Shown here one piece after another: positions 22,700 to 34,794 of a stretch of DNA of 64,000 nucleotides (positions within the stretch are counted from its first letter, which is position 1; every line of letters starts with the position of its first letter). The notes beneath the pieces were generated by a model. The model worked only from the letters and a program-made list of their open reading frames with translations, was not told where the DNA came from and did not search any database. This DNA comes from Nymphaea colorata. Its lineage: Eukaryota; Streptophyta; Magnoliopsida; Nymphaeales; Nymphaeaceae. The position numbers and the translations under genes were made by a program. The stretch covers positions 4,331,500 to 4,395,499 of the forward strand of contig NC_045149.1 in NCBI RefSeq assembly GCF_008831285.2, written 5' to 3'.

Positions 22700-25130
22700 T
22701 TTTTAGGAAATAGGTTCGTCAGGCCTTGGAGTATTGGTGCTTGACAACCTTAGCAAGAGAAAAACTTTGAAAACATAGTTCTCTTGATAAATCTTCACAA
22801 TTTTCTAGAGACCATGAGCATTTGAAATTTTTTAAAAAGTACATATAAGCAGTAATAAGTAATAACTACTAGAAGAAAGGAAATCTTTCGTTTTGGTCTT
22901 GGTAGTTCAAAGCTACAAGAATTTATTCTAGCGATGTATGCGTAAATATGCATGCATAATGCTGAAATCAGGCCTTGTTTGGATAAAATCTCTGAATTTT
23001 TGGGTTTGATAAAAAATTTTCCCACATGTTCACATATATATATGAGTTCAAAACTACAGGATTGCCCAGTGGTGTCTAAAATCTAAAAAAGCTTGAAAAT
23101 TTTATAGTCCTACCAACTATTGATCAAAAAATCATGAAAATTTGAGAAAAAGAATCGTTCAAAAGTTCTAAATTTCTAAGTTCCTAAATATTTGAAACAT
23201 GGCATAATACTTTTGAATGAAGATTTTAGTTAAAAAGTATGATTAAATTGTAAAAGGAATTGTAAATCCAAAATATCTGTAATTTTTGCGCAAATGTTAA
23301 CAAAATTCAGTAGTTATCAAAATTTTCAACAATCTAGTGAAAACTTTAAGAAGAGCATATAACAAATTATAAAAAATATTAGGAATATTTTGCAAATGTT
23401 TGGTGAAAGAAGAAAAGAGCATGATCGTGTGTCTTTCAAAAACCTCAAAATTTAAGGTTATCCAAAAACAGAAAATAATTCTTAAAAATTTTGACAAAAG
23501 TTTCTAAAAGTTTAAGTTAGATAAAACTTTTTCTCACAAGTTTACAATTATATATAAGTTTAGAACTTCGCGAATGCTCATGAGTGTCAAAGGTTCAAAA
23601 AAACCTCAAAAAGTTCAAAAAGATCCAAATTTTTTTTGTTCGAAACTAATGAAAATTTAAGGAAAATAATAATAACAGAGAAAAAGAAATTCTAACAATT
23701 TGTGACATTTTACATTACTTTGGCCTTTCGGGTGAAAACATTAAGAAGAGTAAAAAATTAAGAAGATATTGCAAATATTTGGCAAAAGAAAAAGGTGAAT
23801 GAAATGTGTCTAAAAGCTTCATTAGTATTCATTAGTATCAAACATTTAAAAGATCTAAAAAAAGTTTGAAATGTTTCACGCTCTTCATTCAAGAATGATG
23901 AAAATCATTTCCTTAGTTAACTCACGGTGAATTAAAGGATAAATTGTCACTTCAAATGTTGGACTAGTTCATTGTTGGCTTTTCTGGCAAGGGAGCACCA
24001 AGCCGAGCGCCTGAAGGGTTATGTTTTATTCATTTTGTTTTATCTTTGAAATGCAATTCATAAATCAAGCTCATAAGAATTGAGCTTTTGCTAGTAGACT
24101 TTTTGTGACTTGTTGTTGTTGTTTTTCTGTTAAATCAAATGGTTGTTACTTTTGACTGTGTTGCAACAAAAAAAATTTGGACACAGTTATTGCTAAACAA
24201 GTTAACGTCTATACGAGTTAAATGAGTTAAACAAGTTGAGTTCGAGCTCGAGGTTGCTATATGGAGCTTGACTCGAGTTCAAACCGAGCTCAAGATCAAG
24301 CTTTTTGAGCTGAGTTGAGCTCAAGCTGGTGAAGCTCGGGCTCGACTCAGCTTGTGTGCAGCCCTACCTCTAAATATCTACTACAATCATGGGTGAAGCT
24401 GCATTCATGTGGTGCCCGTAATTTTATCAAAAGAGAATTTGAATAAGATTGCAAAAAAAAAGAAAAATTATTTTCTCTGAATTTTGTCAACTTAAGATTT
24501 TTCTTTAGTTAAACCACCACTATTGCGTTTGTGTAAGTTTTGAGCTGTGGACACTTATTTGCTTTGAAGCCTAATTCTATAGTTTAACTTTTTCATTGTT
24601 GATCAGGGATGCAATCAGCTCCAATATGACCCATGATATTGAAGTAGCAGCTAGTTCTGCTAGTAATGAGATTACTTAAGAAGCTGAGAGCCTTGTCCAA
24701 CATGTAAACAGTGAGTGTTTATGTTCTGCAGTTCTTAGGCTTGCATAAAAATTAATGTTATTATGAACATGTATATCTGAGCAATGAGCGTGCCTATCGG
24801 GTGATCATATTATATGAAATATTGTAACGGTAATGTGGATTTCCTTATTTTTCTTCTACATTCGTGTAGAAGTTGCTGGTAGTATTGTACACAAGTCATT
24901 AGAGCTTTTGTTTGTCATATGCAGTCATGTAACTTTTTTTCTTTTTCTATCTATGAAACAATTCTTTCAATGTATACATTTCATAAAGATTAATACATTC
25001 TTATTGGTATAATTGTCATATTTATTAATTTTTTCACATGGGAAATAATAGCACGTGGACTAACTACAGTTATATTTGCTTCTTTAGCAACAGAAATTCT
25101 AGAAAAGAGAATATCAGCGCTCCAGCAACA
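22700..25130. repeat. AT-rich intergenic DNA with degenerate tandem repeats
   Basis: 23010-23830 holds at least two diverged copies of a module containing CAAGTTTACAATTATATATA-like and TGCAAATGTTTGGTGAAAG-like phrases (for example 23016 with 23530, and 23390 with 23767), so the spacing is irregular. 24230-24360 is a GAGCTCAAGCTCG-type repeat like 11590-11890. No gene is visible. Confidence 0.45.
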
Positions 25131-25138
25131 TGTAAAAC

Positions 25139-25286
25139 CAGGTGGCGGAGCCACATATTGGCTCCTGTAGGCAGTTGCCGACACCAGCCCTAAATGTTGT
25201 TTTGTTTTTGTATAGGTAACTTCAAATATTTGTTTATTTGTATATACTAGTGCACCTTAAGAAATGAAAACTCAGCTCCGCCGCTG
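25139..25286. mobile_element. hAT-type MITE with 8-bp TSD
   Basis: 148 bp. The left end CAGGTGGCGGAGC and right end GCTCCGCCGCTG are inverted repeats. The 8-bp direct repeat TGTAAAAC flanks it exactly at 25131-25138 and 25287-25294. Eight-bp duplications and CAGG/GGCGGAGC termini fit nonautonomous hAT elements. There is no coding capacity. Confidence 0.85.
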
Positions 25287-25294
25287 TGTAAAAC

Positions 25295-27515
25295 CCTTCA
25301 TGGACGATATAATGAAGCATCGGCGACTCAATTTCTGACTTGATGCTGGCAAGCAAACTATTGCTGTAGTTATAACACTGACACAACGTTGAGGTTAGTG
25401 AAGCTAACATTGATGATCCAGCAGCTGAATACGATGACGAATGAACAATTTCTGGTGTTATGTATCCTCAGTAACATTTATTGACGATATACTTGAAAGT
25501 CGCCATAGCCAATCATTGCTGACAATGGATAGACTGTCAGTAACCATAGTGGATCTATTACAATGCAAAACGTGACTATTTGCAAAACCCTTCTGTAACG
25601 CATGCATCAGCGGTAGAACTCTAATGCTTTGTTACCATCAGTAAAATCATTATGGCCAGTAGAAAGCCATTTAAATCTAAAAGAAATTGTTGCATTTGTA
25701 TTTTGTTTATTTAATTGGCATTACACTAATCTAGCATTTAGGATAAATTTAAGTTTCCACTTGTTTCTCATTTTGATTCTGACATAATTGCTTTAGATTT
25801 TCATCAAACATTTATACATTTTAGGATAAAAGTCCAAGTCAAACTAGGAAAGTATATGCAAAGCTATCCAAATCCCCACTTTTGGGCATCAACTTCCTCA
25901 TTTGGTGACATTTTAATAAATATTTTTCATTGAATTTAGATTATTATGCATGCAAGTCAATTTATCATGCATTATCATATCCAATTAGGTCTAGATAATG
26001 CATTTCTGGGCCGCTCTAGGTGAGAGCAGACCATCTTTTTCCTCTCTCTCTTATCTTTTTTCTTTCTCTTCTTGTCCCCCTTTTTTTTCTCATTCATCTT
26101 CCATGTGGAAAAATCCTATGGTCCCTTACATAAGTTTTAGGTTTTGCATTAGTTAGGATTGTATCTTAATTATTTTCATTTCATCTCTATATTAGTGGTT
26201 TCATTTTAGAGAGTCGTTAGTTAATGTTTCCGGTTCGTTAGTGTCATTACTTCATCTTAGTTAGCCAATCAACTTAATATGTCTATTATTGTGTCCTAAA
26301 ACATGTTTGACCCTCTATCACACGGGTAAAAAGGTACCCATGTCGACGTGGGTATGGGTACAGACATGGGCCATGCCTGTATCCGTTTTGGTGATTGAGA
26401 TGATTTTTTGGGTGAAGACAAATCAGGTGTTTGGATGGAGATGCTGTCAGATCCATTTACAAATTGCTGCATCATTTAGGTAACCTGCAATGGTATTGTT
26501 CTCAGAGGGGTGAAGCGTTGTTACACAAGATAGAAATGGATGTTTTGTTTGATGTTTACTGCTGTATATGAAAGAGTATCTTACGGTGCTTTACTGCTGT
26601 GTCTTTTTTTGATTTGTTTTCCTCTTGGGTGCTTTGATTTATGTGGTTCTATTACAGCTAACTGATCGGATTTGTATTGGATATATTCTTAACTATATCT
26701 GCTTTTTCAGATATTCACATATTCGAATACGAATAAAGAAAAGTCATATCCAACTCTGAATCTGAAATCTACAATCCAAGTCCAATTTTTATATTTATAT
26801 CTGAACCCGAATCCGAATTTTGAACTGGATTTTGTCAATTTTCATCATTAGATATAGCATATTTGTCTAGAAATAAATATGTTTTCAATCTGTATCTGTA
26901 TCCGATCGGATATTTATGTATATCAGAACCTGAATCCGAATCCGATTGGATGTCATTTCTTAAAGTTGAATCTATCTGATTTCTTAATCGGATATTAAAT
27001 TTTTTCCTATATCTAATTTTTTTTGAAACGGTTGGGTTGGATATCCGATTCTTTCACCAGGCTTGTAACTTAACAACTCCGTGTTGGAAGTTGGTGTTGC
27101 TCGAGAACGATGTATTTTACTCTTTCTGTCTCTGTCTCTGTCTCCGTCTCTCTTTTTTCTGTTTCATTGTTGAGAAAAAAACAAAAACCTTGACGTCATA
27201 CTAGCAGGCGGGCAAAGAAGCGAAGAAGGAGAAGAGCATGATATGGGATTTGTGGATTAATGCTTTTAAGCTAATTTTTGTTTTCTCTTGGATATATCTT
27301 CATTTGTTGGGCTGATACAAGCGGCCACTTTTTTTTCCCGTAAGGACAGCCATTATGACTAAATTTATGCTTGAAGAATAACCGAGAAGATTATCTAAGA
27401 TTTAAAAGAATTGAATTTGGAAATAGTTTGAATGAAAAAAGCATTTTAGAAAATTAATGGGGTGGGCACTTATCACTAAAGCATGACTTTTCATTAAAGT
27501 ACCAGACCTTATTTT

Positions 27516-27573
<58 letters not shown>

Positions 27574-28245
27574 TCTACACATTTTAACAGCATGACTAAC
27601 AAGTGATCTGTTTCTCTTTTTATTGATTCCTAACAGTTCATTCAAAGAGGAAGGAAGCAAAATTTATTTGCTTGGATTAATGTACCTGGCATTTTTCCTC
27701 CTTACGAACCTTGTTTTTCTCTCATTCTCTCCCTTATTTTTCTTTTGTCTTTTATTCTTCTTTCTATTTTTTACAATTATACTTTCTACCAAAAAATTGC
27801 TAGGTTTTAAACAAGGAAGGATATGAAAAAGCAATCACAAAATTCGGACTGGTTTCACTTATTTTCTGATCTATATGCGTGCATGCGTGTGTGTGTGTTA
27901 GCACCAATTAATTACATTTTTGCACAATGTAAATATTTCATTTTTTACTGGGCAAGTCAAACGAAACTTGAGAGCCTTTATGAACAAAACATTGGATCCT
28001 CCTATCCACTAATTACTCATGCGTCCAAAAGATTAAAATATTGAGTTGATGTTAAAATTTCAAACACACACACACCGTCGATCTAATATTTCACTATGTT
28101 ATTATGAGAATCTAGGGTTATGCGTGTCTTAATATTTTATTCGTCGGCCAAGTTAAAGGGATCTGTACAAGTTAGTTGTACATTGGCTGGCTTTCCTCGA
28201 GTAAATAAAACCATAGATTCTCTGAACGAGATATTGAAATAGTGA
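25295..28245. other. Intergenic DNA with a GAATCCGAAT-rich repeat
   Basis: 26700-27060 is built of TATCCGAATC/GAATCCGATTGG-like phrases typical of plant nonautonomous repeats; the element may begin near 26300 (TACCCATGTCGACGTGGGTA). 27521-27571 is a (TA)n microsatellite. No gene or RNA was recognised. Confidence 0.4.
27521..27571. repeat. (TA)n microsatellite
   Basis: About 25 perfect TA units. Confidence 0.97.
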
Positions 28246-28247
28246 GA

Positions 28248-28248
<1 letters not shown>

Positions 28249-28333
<85 letters not shown>
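28249..28333. repeat. (TA)n(GA)n compound microsatellite
   Basis: About 30 TA units followed by about 11 GA units. Confidence 0.97.
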
Positions 28334-29164
28334 TGAATAAAATCACTCCCATAGTGACACTAGAATTTCAAGTCCTTTCTCTGTTGATGTTATAGGTGAG
28401 AGAGTGGGAGGAAAAGGGAGGTGAAAATGAGGCTGGTTGAACTTATTCCCAAAGTGTATATTATGCCTTGGTTAATGTATCAGCCCAAACATGTTTAGCC
28501 TTCTTTTTCAATTTATAGTCCATTTGTAAGTTAGTTGAGTGATTTTAATGAGATGGGGCAGTCAAGTACTTTGGACGCTTTCTTGCCTAGATGCCTACAA
28601 CGTACAAATTTAATACATGGACGGTGGCCTATTAGCTGCACCCTATCGTGGTAGCGAGAGTCTCTAGGTGATGGCCCGTTACCAGTTCCGATGACATGGA
28701 TGCCAATTTTTGCGCAAACGGTCTTCGGGGAAGGAGGGCAAGACAAGTTTTAACCCAGTTCACGACCAGCGACGACGGTCCTTCCAGCTGCGCCAGTATA
28801 CCAAAAAGCTGGGCGATATTTCCAGCATGTTAGGGCCATCTTAGGCCCGCTTTGTTATAGTGTTCCTGTCCCTTGGATAAGAAAGTATAGGAATGAAACG
28901 GGCCCAAATTTGTTGAGGAATTGGCAGCGAAGATCGAAAAGCAGATCAAGCAGTAAAACAGATAGTACATTCGTGGGGGTGTCTATTTGGGGAGAGACAT
29001 CTTAATAAGAAAACTTAGCACGAAGGGAAGGTCTCTTGGAGATTGTCCACTTTGGTGCTCCTCTTCCTTCTTCCTCTTCTTCGTCCATGGTACGGTGATT
29101 CGGTTAACACGAGCTTCACGGCTTGATCCTTTCTTAAACGATGGCACCATGTAAGCCTCCTGCA

Positions 29165-29282
29165 CGAGTAAATTAATTCACAAAGAAATCATGAATCATG
29201 GAATCTCCTGTTTTCCCTTTCATCGAGTAAATTAATTCACAAAGAAATCATGAATCATGGAATCTCCTGTTTTCCCTTTCAT
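29165..29282. repeat. Perfect 2 x 59-bp tandem repeat
   Basis: The copies at 29165-29223 and 29224-29282, each starting CGAGTAAATTAATTCAC, are identical. They duplicate the 3' end of the GPAT intron. Confidence 0.95.
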
Positions 29283-29425
29283 CTTGGTTCTTTTATTTGG
29301 TGCTTGTGCTGCCTTTCGGAATCATAAGGAAAGTTCGCCAGTTAGATGGTCTTCGAGACATTTTCGACAAGTAAGGTTCGAGTTGATGGTCACCTCAATT
29401 AAGTATAAATAAAGTAAACTTTCTT

Positions 29426-29820
29426 TAGGGTGTGTTTGATGAGGCAAAAGTTATAGGATTGTAGAATTAAAATTTTCATTTTTTATTAAATGAGAATTGT
29501 GTTACCAAACCAATAATTTTGATTCTAGAATTGTCAGCTTATTATTCAATCAAAATTCTGAAATTATGTTTTTACCTAAGAGAATTAATTATGATTTTAG
29601 AGTTTTGGAATTTTTCGTCTCTCTTTTTGAAATATGACGACTTTAATTCATCAGAATTTTAATTCCTATTTTATCAAACATGTTATTTTCAATTTTGGAA
29701 TCAAAATTTCAAACTATCGAACACAAACAAAACTACTAATACTAGTTTGAAGCAGAATTTTGTTTTTACAATTTTAATTCTAAAATCAAAATTGAAAGCC
29801 GTCAAATGCCCCTTTGATTA
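29426..29820. mobile_element. Candidate MITE in the GPAT intron
   Basis: AT-rich block bounded by imperfect inverted ends (AGGGTGTGTTTGATG and the reverse complement of CGTCAAATGCCCC). It resembles plant GGGTGTGTTTGG-type MITEs. No clean target duplication was found. Confidence 0.4.
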
Positions 29821-30260
29821 CAAACGATTTTTACATCATTTTTTGTGACCATTCATTATTTTTTGCCATTTTTTATTTTATACGAACAGGACAGCTGATA
29901 GACGCTTACAATTTATAAACACCAGGAAAATATTAAATAACCAGTTGCCCGGCAGAGTTCACTAAGTTGAACATGGCATACCTGGATCTGTCCCCTTGCT
30001 AAGACCTAAAGTTGTGGTCATTTCAGATCGTCGGTGTGGGGATTAATTTGTTACAGAAAAGGCAGGCTTTTCTGCAGCTTGTGTAGAAAACCAGAAAGCC
30101 GTACTATGAAATGAAAGGTCGAATAATAAAATTGTAACATTTTTTGCGGCGATCGATAAATTATGAAATGACAAGCGTACCCTGCAAACTCATACCGGCT
30201 ACCACACAAAAAAAAGAAAAAAAGGGGGAAGTGGAGGAAGGAGAGCAGGAAGATGCTGAC

Positions 30261-30884
30261 CTTACAGAGGGCCATGAAATCATGATCGGAGGTCCGATCC
30301 CCCAATCCAACATCCGGCGGATCCTTCTCGAACTCCCGGAGCACCGCCTGCCGCTTCAACTTGCCGACGAGGACTCCGTCGCCGGTGAGGAACCCCGTCA
30401 ACCTGCCCGCCCGCCCGACCTCGAGCTCTGTGCCTAGCACAGCGTGCGCGCCCAGGCAGTCTATCGCGAAGGGCTCCACCATGATCCGGGGGTTGGCCGT
30501 GACCACGACCCGCCTCTCCGAGCACGAGTCGAAGAGCTCCCACGCGTCCGACCGAACGTTCGCGGCGTAGAGCTCCGGCAGGATTGAGGCCGAGGCGGCG
30601 GTGACGTCGCCGAGGTGAAGGCCGGAAACGGAGACGAAGATGAGGAGGCGGATGGCGGCGGATTCGGAGACGAGCTTGTAGAGGGCGAAGATGAGCGGCG
30701 CGCAGAGGACGAGGAGGAGGGAGCGGAGGATGCCGCCGGCGGTATAGGAGAGCAGAAGAAAGTAGGGGAACGAAGAAGAGGACGCGAGAAGGGTACCGTC
30801 GAGATCGGCCGCGACAGTAGCCAAGGGACCGTGGCGCTGCGTGAATTCGGCAATCGGGGGGAACTTCCGGCCGTCGGACCCCAT
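30261..30884 (-). CDS. Exon 1 of the truncated GPAT gene
   Basis: This exon is uninterrupted and phase 0 at its 3' end, and it shows no visible decay, unlike the rest of the locus. The start ATG at 30882-30884 (MGSDGRKFPP) is chosen because the HAD motif falls at the family's usual distance from the N-terminus. A TTTAAAT box lies about 65 bp upstream on the minus strand (plus 30947-30953). Confidence 0.75.
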
Positions 30885-33800
30885 GGTCGTGGCTCTTGGG
30901 ACTTCGACAGGCAGTGAAGTGGGGAGGCTCGGAAATGGAACGCCATTTAAACCTCATTTGTTCCGAAGACGCCCTCGCCTTTTCTCATTATTTCACCAAC
31001 CTCGGGTTCGGCATCCGGATCTGGTGCATGAGCCTACTGGTGCTTCGATCGTATGATAACCAGGGTTCCCTAAGCTTTGGTGACTCTTTTGGGTCAACTC
31101 ATAAACTCAAGACATTGTCTTAAGCAGATGTTCGACATAGTTTAATTTGTTGGATGTATATTCTGAGTCGGTGAGTTTGAGACTGCATATTGAATTGAGA
31201 AGCAAACCTCATTGCACTTCAATTGATTCTAGACCCATTAAAAAAATGCCCCAGATCTAAACCTAGTCAATTAAAGCTGATTGGTGCTCAAGATCAACTG
31301 TTTGAATTGTTTCGCATTGTAGATTCTTGCAACACTAAGGTGGAGAAGACTCAAGGTGAAATTTATCTTGACTGTGGCAATGGTTGCATTCTACTTACCT
31401 GCATGCCCAGTGGGCAGACCAAGAAATTGATTACACTACGGTGGAATAAAAGAAAGCTACATCTATCAAATTAGAGACAATAGAATTATTATATCAATTA
31501 TATAAGTTTTAGGTCTGGAATTAATAAAAATGTGTTTATGTAAAATGGATGTATAGATTTCGTGAATATCATTGGTAGAGATCAAATTTTAGTTTATATA
31601 TGTGTGTAAGCAAAATTATGATTTTTCTCTACGGGTTTCGATGGATCAAACGTACAATTAGATTTGTCAAATTTGAGAGCCAAACGCATCCTTCTTGTGG
31701 ATTCTATCTCGAAAAGTGGAGCCAGTAGAAGTCTTCTTATCAAAACCAAATTTCTCTTCTAAAAGTTTTCAACAAAATCCAACCTGCACTCGGTTAACAC
31801 GTCTCCGAAACAATATTAGATATTAATACAACCTTATGTCCTTGTCATGAGCGTTTTCTCTCCCAAAGTTTTTTTCCTTTCTTAGAAGATTCTCCCAAAG
31901 TGTATGCCTCTCCTTGGAAAAGAAAGCATCTGACCCTTTCTTAGACCCAAAAGCAGAATGTTTTGTGGGATGCACGCTGTGGTCAATTCTTCCATAGCTT
32001 CTAATAGTCATGATAAATATGTAACATATGCCCGTGTGGAGAGAAAGGTATGATGCCTAACAAGTGGGGATGTCAGCTCATTTTGCTAAACAACATGGTA
32101 TATGTCTGGTTAATTTACTGATTGGCCGATTTAGGTGCAGTTGTGCATCCAAGTCGTCCACATCCAATGTGAGATTAACCCCACAAAAATCCAAATCTGG
32201 ATATATGCAAATCTCAGATCTTAGCTGGCCACACGGATCAGCCACAACTAAATCAGAACCAAGTCTACATCCTTAAGGTGTATGTGGTTCCTGTGTCGGC
32301 CTGGTAATTTATTTATAACATCATTGTATATATATAATCATAATTATTAATCATATTTATATATTATATCATATTTTTATGTTATATTATATTATATTGG
32401 TAGATATATTTTTTATTATAAGCAAACCAGGCTGGGCCGGGTTGTCCCGATACCCAGCCTACAATGGGGGTCACATTTGAAGCACGCAGAACGGGCATAT
32501 ATAGATTTTGCGACAAAAGGATACAGTAAAAGTTCCATGTAAAGTGTATAATTCAAGAGATTCGTGCATTGAAAGAAATATACTGATAAACAATTGAAGC
32601 TCCGAAAAGATTCCCATTAAGCAGGGATGTTTGATAGGTACAATTTGTACCCAAGATCTGATTTAAGAAGATTGTCAAATAACAAGTGAATATATATAAA
32701 AAGTAATTATATATTAAAAAGTTAACGTTTCACTGAAAGAGGAATTACATTTACAGCATCCCAGGGAAAAAATGGAGCTTCCCAGATAGTCTGCGAAAAT
32801 ACATCTTGTGAGAGAGATGTTGATCTGTTTTTTGCCTTAACGTTTTGAAAAGAATTGTTCAATGTGGTCCAAGCAAGACCTATCCTATGCCAACATCAGT
32901 GTATAACTTTGTCGATGTTTTCAGAAATATACAGTGAGTTGTAACTAATGAACCAGCCTAGTAATTAATGTGTTAATCAAGGAAGCGTTGCCCAAGGCGT
33001 CCAGAATCCCCCCTTTTCCATTGCATCCAGGGCGGAGCAAAAGGGGGGTTTTTTTTTTAATTTATATTTAAATGTTAGAAAATTGTACTTGTTTTATATA
33101 AAAATTTTGAAAACATATATTTCAGCCTCTATCAAAATTTAAAAACTTTAATTTACCCTCTCATCAAAATTTAGAAACTTTAATTCGACCCCCTTCTCTG
33201 ATTGATGATCCGATTTTCTATGGTGAATAATGCATGATATTTTTGATATATACGGTTGTAGACTGGCCGAATCCTTATTTGGGCCTCTTGTCACTTTTTG
33301 CTTTACGAAAGCGATATTTTTGACACGATCTCCGATTAGCTATCCCAGATTCAAGCCGTTCACCTCCACACCCGTTGCATCAACTGCTTATATAAGCTAC
33401 AAACTATTTAGAAAAAGAAAAATGCTTGATCACCGATGTGGTTAGTGTTTCTGAACGGAATTCAAACGGCAAAAGGAATTAACCAATGCCAGATTGGGAT
33501 CATTCATGAATTGGATCAAATTAAAATTTTAGTTTCTAAAATAAAAATCGAAGTACAAACAAAAAGAAAGGAAAAATCTCAAAACTAAAAAATCAACAGG
33601 ATATTTCATGTCACCAGCCGTTTACCTCTGCCGAGACTAGGGCCTGATCCAAAAATTTTTCCTAAGGGGAGCTAAATTAAAGTTTTTAAATTTTGACAAG
33701 TGCCGAATTATCATTTTTCAAATTTTTTATGTAGGACAAATAAAATTTTCTAAAATTTACGTGCAAATTAAAAAAAAAAAATTGAGGTGGGTCCAAAGCC

Positions 33801-34213
33801 TCTGCCGGCTCCACTTACTTGCCTTTGCCCCTGGCCGACTAGAACATAGCCTACTTCAATTCCAACATTCGGTGGATTTAAGCCGATTTTGGGGACAGTG
33901 CATTGAAGTTGAGCCTATTATTTTTAAGAATTGAAGGATTTTTCCTTTTCAAGGTGGACGGACTTTACAATATTATTTATTTTAGACATATGCTTCAAAC
34001 CAACGTAAACCATGGGAGGGTGTTCCTTGAGATTTTCTCCAAGTCGATACACGATATGCACATGACATAGACAATTAACATCATCTTCTTCTTGTTTCCA
34101 TCAACTAATCTGCACCTAAGAAAGCTTTTATGGCTATTTAAAGAATTCAACAACTCTCCGTTGCAGATTTCCGTCTCACACAAGAAGCAAGACAAAAAAT
34201 TAGTTGAGCGGCA

Positions 34214-34215
<2 letters not shown>
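30885..34215. other. Intergenic DNA upstream of the GPAT locus, with MITE-like repeats
   Basis: Includes the presumed GPAT promoter (30885-31100). 32290-32480 has GTCGGCCTGG and CCAGGCTGGGCCGGG ends around an AT core. 33030-33190 and 33630-33840 carry GGGCGGAGC / GCCGGCTCC-type ends and poly(A/T)-rich cores of the hAT-like MITE kind. No additional gene was recognised. Confidence 0.45.
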
Positions 34216-34216
<1 letters not shown>

Positions 34217-34308
<92 letters not shown>

Positions 34309-34331
34309 CTCTCTCTCTCACTCTCTCGTTT
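34217..34331. repeat. (CT)n microsatellite
   Basis: Long CT tract with occasional TTTCT interruptions. ORFs across it on both strands are artefacts. Confidence 0.97.
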
Positions 34332-34794
34332 GGCATGATCCAGTAGGTGTAAGCATACGGTTCATAAATTGCTCGAGGAAGATGGTTGATATGGTCAAGG
34401 TTTGATGCTTGGAGAATGTGCAGTGTCATTGAAGCGTCCGTCCAAAGTCTTCTACATATTCGCCCGCTCTAATGAAGCCCTCTCGCTGTCGATTAATTGA
34501 ATCATGGATCTGATCTAACTAATATTATGCTTGTACTTCGGAAAATGTAAGATTGACCTCGTTAAAGGCAGAGCTGCTGAAAGTTTTTATCATTTGGAAC
34601 AAGTTGCATGCTTTCACTTTAAGAGTGAAGACGATATTTGTTAGTCAATGTTCAAATAAAAATTGTTTGTGTATCCAAGGTCCGTAGCTAACGGGTGGTC
34701 ACGAAAGTTTCAAGCAGTTGCCGGTTTATTACTATAGGTTTAAAGATGGAAGTTTTCACGCCTGCGTGTCCTCACAATTGGGGTGGTTTTTTTT

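Larger units (their letters stand above)
29160..30260 (-). other. Intron of the truncated GPAT gene
   Basis: 1,101 bp with donor GTCAGC and acceptor TGCAG. A perfect 59-bp tandem duplication sits 4-5 bases from the acceptor. 29426-29820 has GGGTGTGTTTGATG at one end and an inverted GGGGCATTTGACG-like sequence at the other, probably a MITE. Confidence 0.65.
28983..30884 (-). pseudogene. Truncated GPAT (sn-2 glycerol-3-phosphate acyltransferase), HAD half only
   Basis: Exon 1 (30261-30884, 208 codons, GC-rich) encodes the N-terminal HAD-like domain of land-plant GPATs of the GPAT4/6/8 type: motif I DLDGT (residues 27-31), two hydrophobic segments (about 40-90), TANPRIMVEPF (129-139), a VLVGKLKRQAVLREF block, and GDRTSDHDFMALCK (195-208). 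It ends at donor AAG/GTCAGC. Exon 2 starts at 29159 after TGCAG with EAYMVPS, exactly as the family continues. It then diverges into an unrelated Lys-rich tail and stops at 28983-28985. The PlsC acyltransferase domain is absent, so it cannot make lysophosphatidic or monoacylglycerol cutin precursors. If expressed, it would be a membrane-bound phosphatase-like fragment. A pseudogene is most likely. Confidence 0.8.

Noticed and set aside
28531-28746. Candidate downstream exon of GPAT
   Set aside because: The 71-codon frame has none of the PlsC motifs expected after the HAD domain and no splice support.
30280-30957. Long overlapping ORFs on both strands over GPAT exon 1
   Set aside because: They are GC-rich shadows of the exon; only the 30261-30884 minus frame shows HAD/GPAT motifs.
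34092-34429. Ser-Leu and Arg-Glu repeat ORFs
   Set aside because: Translations of the (CT)n microsatellite.
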